64,000 nt of DNA from WYEN01 sp049976205 (GTDB taxonomy: Archaea; Thermoproteota; Thermoprotei_A; Sulfolobales; AG1), in contig JBMFIR010000003.1 of assembly GCA_049976205.1 (NCBI GenBank), positions 1 through 64,000 on the forward strand. Reading direction: 5' to 3'. How positions within the stretch are numbered: the stretch's first letter is position 1; every line of letters begins with the position of its first letter. The position numbers and the translations under genes are program-made. The notes beneath the pieces are model-generated. The model was not told the DNA's origin. It saw only the letters and a list, made by a program, of their open reading frames with translations, and did no database searches. Below are positions 26,179-34,687 of this stretch, piece after piece.

Positions 26179-27609
26179 TTGGGAGGCTATACGGCTAAAG
26201 TATTATTAAGTCTGCCCCCCGATATTCATGATCTTGAGATCTACAAAATTACAGGTATGAATGCTCCACCATTAGGTCTTGCATGGATTGCTTCTGTTCT
26301 TGAAAATAATAATCATAAGGTTAAGATTATTGACACACCTACGCTTAAAGTAGATACCAAGAAATTTATTGAGATTGTTAGTGAATGGAAACCTGATATA
26401 ATAGGCTTATCTCTTCAAACACCGACTGCTCCTCGCGGCTATAAGATAATTTCTGTTTTGAAAGATCTCTTCCCGGATATACCAATAGTCGTTGGAGGTA
26501 CCCATCCTACTTATATGTATGAGGAAGCATTAAATCACGGCGCTGATATCGTTGTGAGATACGAAGGAGAGTACACAATGCTTGAACTAGTAGACACTAT
26601 CGAGAGACATGGCATGGATCCTAGGTATCTACAGGGGGTTAGAGGTATAGCATTTAAAAATAATAATAAAGAAACAATAGTAACACCTTATAGACCTATT
26701 ATAATGAATTTAGATGAATTACCATTCCCAGCTAGACATCTTCTTCCTATGGATAAATACACATTATTTAATAAACCTATTAAAATAGCTCATGTAATGG
26801 CTAGCAGAGGATGTCCTTATGGATGTATCTACTGTTCTACATCATATTTCTGGGGTAGAAGAATAAGATTTAGATCCGCGAAAAATGTGGCTGATGAAAT
26901 AGAAGATATAGTTAATAAATATAATGTAAGAGCAATTGTTTTCACAGATGATGAATTAACTATCAATAAGAAATTTATGTATGAGTTTATTAAAGAGATC
27001 AAAGAAAGAAGATTAGACATATCTTTTGCATGTGGATCTAGAGTTGATCATGTTGATAAAGACTTTCTTAGATACCTCTACGAAAATGGTTGCTCAGCAC
27101 TTTACTTTGGCGTTGAATCAGCTTCTCAGGACACACTCAATAAAATAGGTAAGAATATAACTGTTGATCAAGCAATAAAAGTATTTCAATGGATAAAGGA
27201 GTTAAAGGGTTTCGCAAGTGGAAGCTTTATACTCGGTTTTCCATGGGAGACACTAAATGATATGAAGAATACTATTGAATTAGCTATTAAGACGGATCCT
27301 AACTATGCTCAGTTTACTGCACTAACACCTTATCCAGGCACGCCATTATATGAATATGCTTTGAAACATAATCTTATTATTGATTGGAATTGGGAACACT
27401 ACACTACTTTAAAACCTGTTATGAAAGGATTTTATTTCTCCGCAGAGGAGCTAGGTAAAATGCTTATTTATGCCTACAGAAGATTTTATCTCAGATTATC
27501 CTTCTTAGCACGAGAACTTAAAGCTGCTAGATTAAGAGATCTAGCACTTATACTTGCTAAAGAAGCCGCAAGATACTTAGCAGATGCTTTCAAAGACTTA
27601 ATTAAGTGA
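26179..27609 (+). CDS. B12-binding-domain radical SAM protein
   Basis: 476 aa. Residues 5-150 form a cobalamin-binding-like domain, with the GGTHPT motif (H109) found in this family but without the DxHxxG motif of classical methyltransferases. The radical SAM core has the CxxxCxxC motif C212, C216, C219 in RGCPYGCIYCS, and a C-terminal helical region follows. Relatives include anaerobic C-methylases and the archaeal lipid ring synthases GrsA/GrsB, so lipid or cofactor modification is possible; this is inference. Its stop overlaps the GTG of the next radical SAM gene by 4 bases, which indicates coupled translation. Confidence 0.85.
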   Translation: MGGYTAKVLLSLPPDIHDLEIYKITGMNAPPLGLAWIASVLENNNHKVKIIDTPTLKVDTKKFIEIVSEWKPDIIGLSLQTPTAPRGYKIISVLKDLFPDIPIVVGGTHPTYMYEEALNHGADIVVRYEGEYTMLELVDTIERHGMDPRYLQGVRGIAFKNNNKETIVTPYRPIIMNLDELPFPARHLLPMDKYTLFNKPIKIAHVMASRGCPYGCIYCSTSYFWGRRIRFRSAKNVADEIEDIVNKYNVRAIVFTDDELTINKKFMYEFIKEIKERRLDISFACGSRVDHVDKDFLRYLYENGCSALYFGVESASQDTLNKIGKNITVDQAIKVFQWIKELKGFASGSFILGFPWETLNDMKNTIELAIKTDPNYAQFTALTPYPGTPLYEYALKHNLIIDWNWEHYTTLKPVMKGFYFSAEELGKMLIYAYRRFYLRLSFLARELKAARLRDLALILAKEAARYLADAFKDLIK

Positions 27610-29093
27610 TGCATATGACTAAGAGAGAAGGTCTCGGACCTCTACTAGCAGTCTTAAGATTTGTTCTAGGTAATCCCCTAATAAGATTATTTCTTAAAAC
27701 AGCTACCTCAAGAACTAAATGTAAATATGGCAATAGAGAGATTGATCAAACAATATTGTATCATTCACTCTCATTGTTCGCAAAAGAAATAATTAGTTGC
27801 CCCCTTACTGTAAGGTTCCTAGGTAATAACATTGAATTATTGATGAAGATTGGTTTAAGAATTATTGGCGGATATGAAGAGTCTGTGAGAATAGCCTTAA
27901 GAGATCCCGCTCTCAGAAGAGGTGTTTCTCTCGTCTTTGAAGGTATTGCCCGATATGGTGTTACAGTTCCTCAGAAACTCCCGGCACCGTTTCTTATTGT
28001 TTGGAATTTCACTAATATGTGTAATTTGAGATGCGAACACTGTTATCAGAGAGCTGATCATCCTTTACCAGATGAATTAAATCTCGAAGAAAAATTAAAG
28101 CTCGTTGATCAATTGGATAGAGCTGGTGTGGCAGCTATAGCCTTAAGCGGTGGAGAACCAACTATACATCCTCATTTTCTTACTATAGTGAAAGAAATAG
28201 CTAATAGAGGTATATATGCAGCAGTTGCCACTAATGGTTGGAGATTTGCAGACAAGGATTTTCTACTTAAATCTATCAAAGCTGGATTAAGATACATCGA
28301 AGTATCTGTAGATAGTGCCTATCCACATAAACACGATAAGTTCAGAGGTGTGAGAGGTTCTTGGGAGAAGGCTGTGAAAGCTCTTGAGAACATAATTGAG
28401 CTAGGAGTCGATCACACGATGGCTGTAACAATAACAAAATATAATATAGATGAAGTAGATGATATCTTGGATCTGGCCGAGAGTATTGGTGTGAAGAGAG
28501 TTGTGTTCTTCAATTTTGTTCCAGTTGGTAGAGGAATTAATATAATGGATCTAGATCTAGATCCTATTGAAAGAGAAAGATTTTTGCAACATATATATGA
28601 CGAAATGAGAAAAAGAAAAATAATGATCGTTAGCACAGCACCACAATTTAGTAGAGTTGTTTATCAAATGAGTGGTGGGAGAAATATTGCGCCGACTCAT
28701 TTTTACGTCAGCGAAGATCTTGTGACAAGATCTGTGGCAGAATTCATTGGTGGATGTGGTGCAGGCAGAATATATGCCGGCATACAACCGAATGGTGTTG
28801 TGATTCCATGTGTATTTCTACCAATACCAGTAGGTAGTATACGTGAGAAAGATTTTCGCGATATATGGGAGAACTCGACCCTCTTCAAGTTACTGAGAGA
28901 TAGAACTCAGCTAAATAATTTCTGTGGAAAGTGTCCTTATAGAGAGATTTGTGGAGGGTGTAGAGCTAGAGCATATGCTTATTTCAAAGATGTATTAGCT
29001 CCAGATCCTGGATGTATATACAATATTAGATACTGGAGGCAATTAAAAGATCTTAGAATTAGTATCAGGAAAGATGATATTAGCGTGAAATAA
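27606..29093 (+). CDS. Radical SAM/SPASM domain protein with N-terminal extension
   Basis: 495 aa. An N-terminal helical region of about 125 residues of unknown function precedes the radical SAM core with C139-N-L-R-C143-E-H-C146. Near the C-terminus a SPASM-type cysteine-rich region (CGKCPYREICGGCRARAYA and nearby cysteines) can bind one or two auxiliary [4Fe-4S] clusters. SPASM enzymes modify peptides, proteins or tetrapyrroles; archaeal homologues resemble the AhbD/PqqE group. GTG overlaps the previous stop (GTGA); an ATG three bases on would also serve. The partner B12 radical SAM gene suggests a two-step modification. Confidence 0.83.
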   Translation: MMHMTKREGLGPLLAVLRFVLGNPLIRLFLKTATSRTKCKYGNREIDQTILYHSLSLFAKEIISCPLTVRFLGNNIELLMKIGLRIIGGYEESVRIALRDPALRRGVSLVFEGIARYGVTVPQKLPAPFLIVWNFTNMCNLRCEHCYQRADHPLPDELNLEEKLKLVDQLDRAGVAAIALSGGEPTIHPHFLTIVKEIANRGIYAAVATNGWRFADKDFLLKSIKAGLRYIEVSVDSAYPHKHDKFRGVRGSWEKAVKALENIIELGVDHTMAVTITKYNIDEVDDILDLAESIGVKRVVFFNFVPVGRGINIMDLDLDPIERERFLQHIYDEMRKRKIMIVSTAPQFSRVVYQMSGGRNIAPTHFYVSEDLVTRSVAEFIGGCGAGRIYAGIQPNGVVIPCVFLPIPVGSIREKDFRDIWENSTLFKLLRDRTQLNNFCGKCPYREICGGCRARAYAYFKDVLAPDPGCIYNIRYWRQLKDLRISIRKDDISVK

Positions 29094-29136
29094 TAATTAA
29101 GTTTTCTTATTTTCTTGTATAATTATTTTATTCGAG

Positions 29137-30198
29137 ATGAAGAGTGTAAGAGTTCTTGGAGAATGGATCAATGGATTACCAGTAGGTTGCGAGTTGTGTA
29201 TAGAGGGTGATAAAACAGTTATATTCGTCACAGGCGCATGCCACGATAACTGCTATTATTGTCCCATATCTAATGAGAGGAGGAGAGAAGATGCTTTCTA
29301 TGTTGATGAGGAAGAGATTAGCTCCGTAGATGAGTTGCTTACATACATAGAGATTGTCGGTGGCAGAGGAGCTTCTTTAACTGGAGGAGATCCTTTGCTA
29401 GTGCTTGAGAAAACAATTGATATTATTAAGGCTCTGAAGAATTATTTCGGTGAGAAATTCCATATTCATTTATACACCTCGGGTAGATACGCTGATTTAG
29501 GAGCATTAAGAAGTCTTGAGAGAGCTGGTTTAGATGAGATACGTTTTCACCCTATTGACAAGAGATATTGGGAGAAGATCAGGTTAGCTAAAGAGTATAC
29601 TAATATAAGTGTTGGTGCTGAGATACCGGCTATACCTGGTCAAGAGAGTTATTTGAAAGAACTTATTTTGTATCTGGAGAAGATTGGGGCTGAATTTATT
29701 AATCTGAATGAGTTAGAGGTTTCAGAAACTAATAAAGAAGCTCTTCTATTCAGAGGATACAGGATCAATACTGATGGAGTATCTATTTCCGGGAGTAGAG
29801 AGACTGCTTTAGAGATACTTAAGTGGGCTAGAGAGAATAACTTGAGGATCAAAGTTCATTTTTGCCCAGCTAAGCTTAAAGACGCGGTTCAGACACTTAA
29901 GAGACTGAGGAGAATCAGCGAGAGAATTAGAGCACCTCATCAACACATGACTAGAGACGGGTTATTAACTTGGGTGGAGATTGAGACAGGCTCAGAAGAT
30001 CCTTGGGTAGAGAGTATTTTACGAGACAAATATATTTACACGTATAGAGATGGAGTATACTATGTTGAGCCTAGTATAGATAAATCAACTCTTAGACTTA
30101 TTAAGAGAAGATATAGTGTGAGATTAATTGAGAGATCTCCTGTTGTTCTATCTAAGGTTAATAGGAGAAATATTATTGAAAACATTTATGAGCTATGA
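29137..30198 (+). CDS. Radical SAM protein, COG2108-like
   Basis: 353 aa. The radical SAM motif is C35-H-D-N-C39-Y-Y-C42; two more cysteines at 18 and 21 precede it and could bind a metal or cluster. The central part has the LTGGDPLL and LYTSGRYADL strands of the pyruvate-formate-lyase-activase-like group. The archaeal family is generally annotated only as related to PflA. It follows the SPASM gene by 43 bases and precedes trm10 by 16 bases, so the set could be one transcript with a tRNA-modification theme, which is inference. Confidence 0.78.
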   Translation: MKSVRVLGEWINGLPVGCELCIEGDKTVIFVTGACHDNCYYCPISNERRREDAFYVDEEEISSVDELLTYIEIVGGRGASLTGGDPLLVLEKTIDIIKALKNYFGEKFHIHLYTSGRYADLGALRSLERAGLDEIRFHPIDKRYWEKIRLAKEYTNISVGAEIPAIPGQESYLKELILYLEKIGAEFINLNELEVSETNKEALLFRGYRINTDGVSISGSRETALEILKWARENNLRIKVHFCPAKLKDAVQTLKRLRRISERIRAPHQHMTRDGLLTWVEIETGSEDPWVESILRDKYIYTYRDGVYYVEPSIDKSTLRLIKRRYSVRLIERSPVVLSKVNRRNIIENIYEL

Positions 30199-30214
30199 TC
30201 CGTAGGATCTAGAT

Positions 30215-30943
30215 ATGAGTGAGAAATTAAAGATCTCTAGATGCCCGAATATTGTGATTGATGCATCATATATATACTTCCATAGAGCAGATGAGTTCCA
30301 TAGTTTACTGAAAGAAATTATGTTAACTTACTCAGTCTGCAAAAAATATTGTGATGAGTATAGAATCGTGATTTCTTATCCATACAGAGATCAATTAACA
30401 GAGGAGCTCTTTAATCACATAAAGAGAACAAAAATAATGATCGTGGAAAGATCTCTTGAAGGCACACTTTCTCTCATTAATTCAACTAGACCTCTATACC
30501 TGGATCCTTACTCTAGCAAGGATCTTGATCCTCTTGAGCTTTACTACTACGATACTATGATCCTCGGGGGAGTAGTAGATAAACCACCGAGGAAGAGATT
30601 AACTACTAGTCTTATTCAAATGAATCTTCCCTGGGTAAATAGTAGAAGAATCACTTTAAGAGGCTCGCTAGCTGGTGTCGCATCTAACATAAATATAATC
30701 GCTGAAATACTATTAAGAACAATATTAACTGGTGATTTAGAGAGATCTATTAGAGAGACACAGCCGAAGAGAGAAGCTATGGTGAGAGCACACATAGAAA
30801 TTATGAGAAAAAAAGATCAGCTAAAGACCAGAGATGATATAGAGAGACTCTACAGAGAATTAGCTCAATGGCTCAATTTAGATGTCGTGACATTCAGAAG
30901 AGCTTTAAAAAGATCTGGTGTAAGTAGAGAATTATGGATTTAA
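30215..30943 (+). CDS. trm10: Trm10-family tRNA (m1A9/m1G9) methyltransferase
   Basis: 242 aa SPOUT-fold methyltransferase. The YDTMILGGVVDKPPRKRLT stretch is the SAM-knot signature of archaeal Trm10, and the size matches crenarchaeal enzymes, which methylate N1 of A9 and/or G9 in tRNA. The N-terminal strand NIVIDASY and the C-terminal helical part (DDIERLYRELAQWL) fit the fold. Substrate base choice cannot be told from sequence. The ATG is preceded by TAGGATCT, a possible weak ribosome site, and the gene sits 16 bases after a radical SAM gene. Confidence 0.85.
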   Translation: MSEKLKISRCPNIVIDASYIYFHRADEFHSLLKEIMLTYSVCKKYCDEYRIVISYPYRDQLTEELFNHIKRTKIMIVERSLEGTLSLINSTRPLYLDPYSSKDLDPLELYYYDTMILGGVVDKPPRKRLTTSLIQMNLPWVNSRRITLRGSLAGVASNINIIAEILLRTILTGDLERSIRETQPKREAMVRAHIEIMRKKDQLKTRDDIERLYRELAQWLNLDVVTFRRALKRSGVSRELWI

Positions 30944-31162
30944 CTCCTAATTAAATCAATAAGAAGTTATGAAAAAACTAATAGATAGCATCGATATTGT
31001 AGTATACGATGAATACGAGAAGTATCTATTAACTAGTCTATAAATAATTATGATAAAGGTGCTTTAGCAATTATTATAACTGATCTATTACTAATCTTTA
31101 TAATATCATTAGGAGCCGGGATCTTAGTTAAGAGACTAGGAGTTAATTCTTTAGTTGGTTTC

Positions 31163-32779
31163 TTGATCGGAGGTATCTTTTCTCAGTATTTATACACATA
31201 TTTCTTGGGGGTTGATCCTAGGTATTTATTACGAGATCCTATTGTTCAGACTCTTGCCTATATAGGATTAGTTCTTCTAGGATTGGATATTGGCAGTGAA
31301 TTTAGTATTGAGACTCTTAGAAAAACTTTGTCTAAAGTAGTCATTCTCGAATTCTTTTCTCTATTTATTATTTGGGTAATTCTAAGAGTGCTCTCGGAAA
31401 TACTTGCACTTGACCCAATAACCATATCACTTCTCTTTCTCATCACTATAAATACTTCTACTGGTATACTCTATAAACATCTCAACACATTAATTAATAT
31501 AGAGAGATCTGAGTATGAATTAATTCTGGCAGCAACAACAATAGAAGATCTACTTGCTTTATTAGGTTTATCGGCATTATCATCGTATCTATTAGGAGGA
31601 TACTTAACATTTAACATGATCCTTGTTGGAGTAGGCGGACTACTGATCTTTTTGTCATCATCTCTTCTTATTGGTCACATGATCTTTAAAAGAATCATTA
31701 GAGCAATTAAGGGGGATATTGAATTGCTCGGATTACTATGCGTAGCATTGGCAATGATCTATTCTTATTTATCTAATTTAGTAGGTCTCTCACCATTTAT
31801 AGGAGCATTCGCAGCAGGTGTTGTAATAGGTTCTTCAGTAGATCCTAAGAGTATGAAGTATTACTTCACTATAATGAGAGAATTAGGACTCTTATTCTAC
31901 TTTTCCTCTATAGGCTTATTAATCTCAGACTTACCCAGGGTCAGTATAACAATTATTTCTCTATGGATCTTCATCGGGTTTTTGGTTATGGTAATTAAAT
32001 ACATAGGGTTCTCAGTATCTTCATGGCTAATAGGTATTGATCTGAGAAGCGCTTTTAGATATGGTGTCTATATGACTTCTATAAGTGAATTTGGTTTGAT
32101 AATAGCTAATGAATTATATAGGAATAATTTGGTTAATGAATCTCTTGTTGCTTTAGCATCAATTATTTTTATTATTTCTTCAATACTATCTTCTATACTA
32201 ATTAGAAAAGATATGTGGATCTCTAATAAGATCTATGAGATAGTTCCCAAATGGATTAAGAATATAGATACTCAGAGAATCATTATGAGAACTATTGAGA
32301 AAAGTATTTGGCTGAATATTGTAGAATATATGTTTGCGATATTAATATATATCTCACTCCTCGAGTACATAAGCTATATGATTAATAAAGTGATTCCTTA
32401 CGGAGAATATTCAGTTTTGATACTAAGTCTACTGCTAATAGCTTTTTCTCTCTGGATATTCTTAATTGTGTTAGATAGATATATTGTAAAGAATGTTGTG
32501 AGTAGCTTAATTAGAGGAGATAAAATAAGGGTTTTTGGAAAGGAGCTCTCGGTATACATATCTCTTTTCACAATATTACCAATTATGTTTGTAGTGGTAC
32601 TATATCAACTACGTATATCATTCCTATTATATATTATCCTGAGGAGTGTCTTTACAGAGGTTAGTGATGTATTAATTACTGTCCTAGTAGTATCTGCCCT
32701 AGTTGTGCTACCAACAATTTTAACAATCTTTTACATAGTGAAGAAGATCATGGAGAGCTTAAAGAAAAATTTGTATTGA
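31163..32779 (+). CDS. CPA2-type cation/proton antiporter (KefB-like), N-terminus unresolved
   Basis: 538 aa from TTG, but homology continues upstream. In frame from 31064, codons for LAIIITDLLLIF, then LGAGILVKRLG, form the normal first membrane segment of KefB/NapA-type antiporters. No ATG, GTG or TTG exists between the stop at 31034-31036 and 31163. A TATA box, TATAAA (31039-31044), about 26-30 bases upstream points to a leaderless start near ATT/ATA at 31070-31076. Alternatively, a one-base shift would connect the ATG at 31050. The body has about 13 membrane segments; the motif LVGLSPFIGAFAAGVVIGSS is typical. No RCK/TrkA domain is seen. Confidence 0.8.
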   Translation: MIGGIFSQYLYTYFLGVDPRYLLRDPIVQTLAYIGLVLLGLDIGSEFSIETLRKTLSKVVILEFFSLFIIWVILRVLSEILALDPITISLLFLITINTSTGILYKHLNTLINIERSEYELILAATTIEDLLALLGLSALSSYLLGGYLTFNMILVGVGGLLIFLSSSLLIGHMIFKRIIRAIKGDIELLGLLCVALAMIYSYLSNLVGLSPFIGAFAAGVVIGSSVDPKSMKYYFTIMRELGLLFYFSSIGLLISDLPRVSITIISLWIFIGFLVMVIKYIGFSVSSWLIGIDLRSAFRYGVYMTSISEFGLIIANELYRNNLVNESLVALASIIFIISSILSSILIRKDMWISNKIYEIVPKWIKNIDTQRIIMRTIEKSIWLNIVEYMFAILIYISLLEYISYMINKVIPYGEYSVLILSLLLIAFSLWIFLIVLDRYIVKNVVSSLIRGDKIRVFGKELSVYISLFTILPIMFVVVLYQLRISFLLYIILRSVFTEVSDVLITVLVVSALVVLPTILTIFYIVKKIMESLKKNLY

Positions 32780-32807
32780 TTTTGTATTGAGATAGTCAAG
32801 TTATTTT

Positions 32808-33707
32808 CTAAAGAGCTTTTCCTCTGAGTCTTGGGTTGAAGTATTCCTCTAGTGCTAATCCTATTAGCATTACTGATAGTACTGTGATCGAGATCATTAG
32901 TCCAGGTGGGATAAACCACCACCAATAGCCTAAGACAACTGCGTATCTAGCCATTGCGTAGTAAAGCATCATTCCCCAACTAATTGTTGTTGGGTCTCCC
33001 AAGCCTAGGAAGCTCAGTGATGCTTCTGTTAGCATCGCGTATGAGGTTCTATATATTACTTCAGCAACTAGTATTGATGTCGTGTTTGGTAGAATATGTT
33101 TAAACATTATTCTTGTTCCAGAGGCACCTAATGCCTTGACAGCTTCTACGTATGGTCTCTCTCTAATGCTTAGGACAGAGGATCTTATTAATCTAGCCAC
33201 GCTTGGCCACGAGGTTAGTGCTATGGCCAGTATTATTCCGTAGATTATTGGGTATGAAGATGATCTGAGTATTATTGCGACTAGAAAAATTGTGAATAAT
33301 AGCGTCGGTAGCGAGAGCCATATATCAGTGAATCTCATTAAGATATTATCTACTATGCCTCCTACATAGCCTGATACTAAGCCAATTAGTAAACCAATTA
33401 ATGTTCCTATAACAGCTGATAAGAAGCCTATGAAGAGTGATATTCTTGCTCCATAGATTAGTTGAGAGAATATGTCGTGACCAACATCGTCTGTACCAAG
33501 CAGATGTTCTCGAGAAGGTGGTTGAAATGGTGGTGCGATTCTTGCGTTGGGGTTGTAGGGAGCGATATAGTCAGCGAAGACTGCTATAAAGACTATTGCT
33601 GAGAGTATTATTAGTCCCGCAAGAGCCCATTTATTAGATCTGAAAACTATCCATAGTTCTCTATATCTCTCTAATCCTCTAGCAATATATTCTCTACTAC
33701 TCATCAT
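32808..33707 (-). CDS. Peptide-type ABC transporter permease (DppC/OppC-like)
   Basis: 299 aa with about six membrane segments. An N-terminal OppC-type region precedes PPSREHLLGTDDVGHDIFSQLIYGARISL, a hallmark of DppC/OppC proteins. The EAA-type loop (VEAVKALGASGTRIMFKHILPNT) contacts the ATPase. It starts at ATG in a 4-base ATGA overlap with the upstream permease gene. No ATPase gene follows: the convergent antiporter gene ends 28 bases away. Confidence 0.9.
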   Translation of the reverse strand: MMSSREYIARGLERYRELWIVFRSNKWALAGLIILSAIVFIAVFADYIAPYNPNARIAPPFQPPSREHLLGTDDVGHDIFSQLIYGARISLFIGFLSAVIGTLIGLLIGLVSGYVGGIVDNILMRFTDIWLSLPTLLFTIFLVAIILRSSSYPIIYGIILAIALTSWPSVARLIRSSVLSIRERPYVEAVKALGASGTRIMFKHILPNTTSILVAEVIYRTSYAMLTEASLSFLGLGDPTTISWGMMLYYAMARYAVVLGYWWWFIPPGLMISITVLSVMLIGLALEEYFNPRLRGKAL

Positions 33708-34675
33708 CTCTGTTTCACCTTCGGATCAAGTAATCCATATAATAGATCTATGACTAGATTCACTATAATAACACTGAGAGCCAATATAACAGTTGCTCCC
33801 TGGAGAAGCCAGAAATCTCTTTCGTTAATAGCTTCGAAAACAAGTCTTCCAGTGCCTGGATATGAGAATACTGTCTCAGTCAATATTGCCCCATCTATAA
33901 GGAACGCGTATCTGAGACCCAGAACAGTTATTATTGGTAGCATAGCGTTTCTAGCAACATAGTCGTATTTAACCTTCGTGGAAGAAAGACCCATAGCAAC
34001 AGCGACATTCACATAGTCCTCCCCCAAGATATCTATTGTGGTATTTCTAACGTATAATACGTAGGAGAAGACTGATCTAAAAACTAATACACTGAATGGT
34101 AGTATGTAGTGCCATAAGTAATCCAGGAACCACTGAGGAGACCACGAGAAACTGACTCCAGGCGATACTGCTCCAAAAATTGGTGTCCAATTGAGTTGTA
34201 CACTGAAGATATAGAGGAATAATATTGCTAACCAGAAATAGGGTACGGAGCTAATAATTATTGAAAGAGAAACTATTGCTGACCCTACTACACTTCTTCT
34301 TCTCCAAGCTATCTCGATACCTAATCTATAGGCTAGATAATTTGAGAGTGTAATAGCTGGTATTAAAAGAGCTAGAGTATACCATATTCTCTCAGCAATA
34401 ACATCCATAACAGGTCTTCTGTAAGCAATTGAGTAGCCGAATTGTCCCTCAAGCAACATATTTCTCAGGAAATCTAGGTACTGTATATAAAGAGGTTTAT
34501 CTAACCCAAATAATGCTTTAATAGTTTTTATAGTCTCTGGAGAAACTCTCGGATCATTCTCGAGCTCAGCTAAAGGATCTCCTGTAGCTCTCGCCAGAAA
34601 AAATACAAGAGTAATTATGAAGAAGAATGCAATAACTGAAAAAATTATTCTTTGAATAATATATCTCTTATCCAA
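33704..34675 (-). CDS. Peptide-type ABC transporter permease (DppB/OppB-like)
   Basis: 323 aa with about six membrane segments. The RIIFSVIAFFFIITLVFFLARATGDP N-terminus and the EAA loop (DYVNVAVAMGLSSTKVKYDYVARNA) are typical of DppB/OppB. It starts at TTG, preceded by GGTGAT 5 bases upstream. It is encoded 12 bases after the binding protein and overlaps the second permease by 4 bases, so the three genes are one operon. Confidence 0.9.
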   Translation of the reverse strand: MDKRYIIQRIIFSVIAFFFIITLVFFLARATGDPLAELENDPRVSPETIKTIKALFGLDKPLYIQYLDFLRNMLLEGQFGYSIAYRRPVMDVIAERIWYTLALLIPAITLSNYLAYRLGIEIAWRRRSVVGSAIVSLSIIISSVPYFWLAILFLYIFSVQLNWTPIFGAVSPGVSFSWSPQWFLDYLWHYILPFSVLVFRSVFSYVLYVRNTTIDILGEDYVNVAVAMGLSSTKVKYDYVARNAMLPIITVLGLRYAFLIDGAILTETVFSYPGTGRLVFEAINERDFWLLQGATVILALSVIIVNLVIDLLYGLLDPKVKQR

Positions 34676-34687
34676 AAAATCACCTAA

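Noticed and set aside
27606..29093. Assignment of the SPASM protein as tetraether synthase (Tes)
   Set aside because: It lacks the N-terminal zinc-ribbon-like cysteines of Tes and has a SPASM tail instead, so the link was not made.
30969..31043. 24-codon open frame MKKLIDSIDIVVYDEYEKYL...
   Set aside because: Too short to judge, no ribosome site, and it overlaps the TATA box of the antiporter gene.
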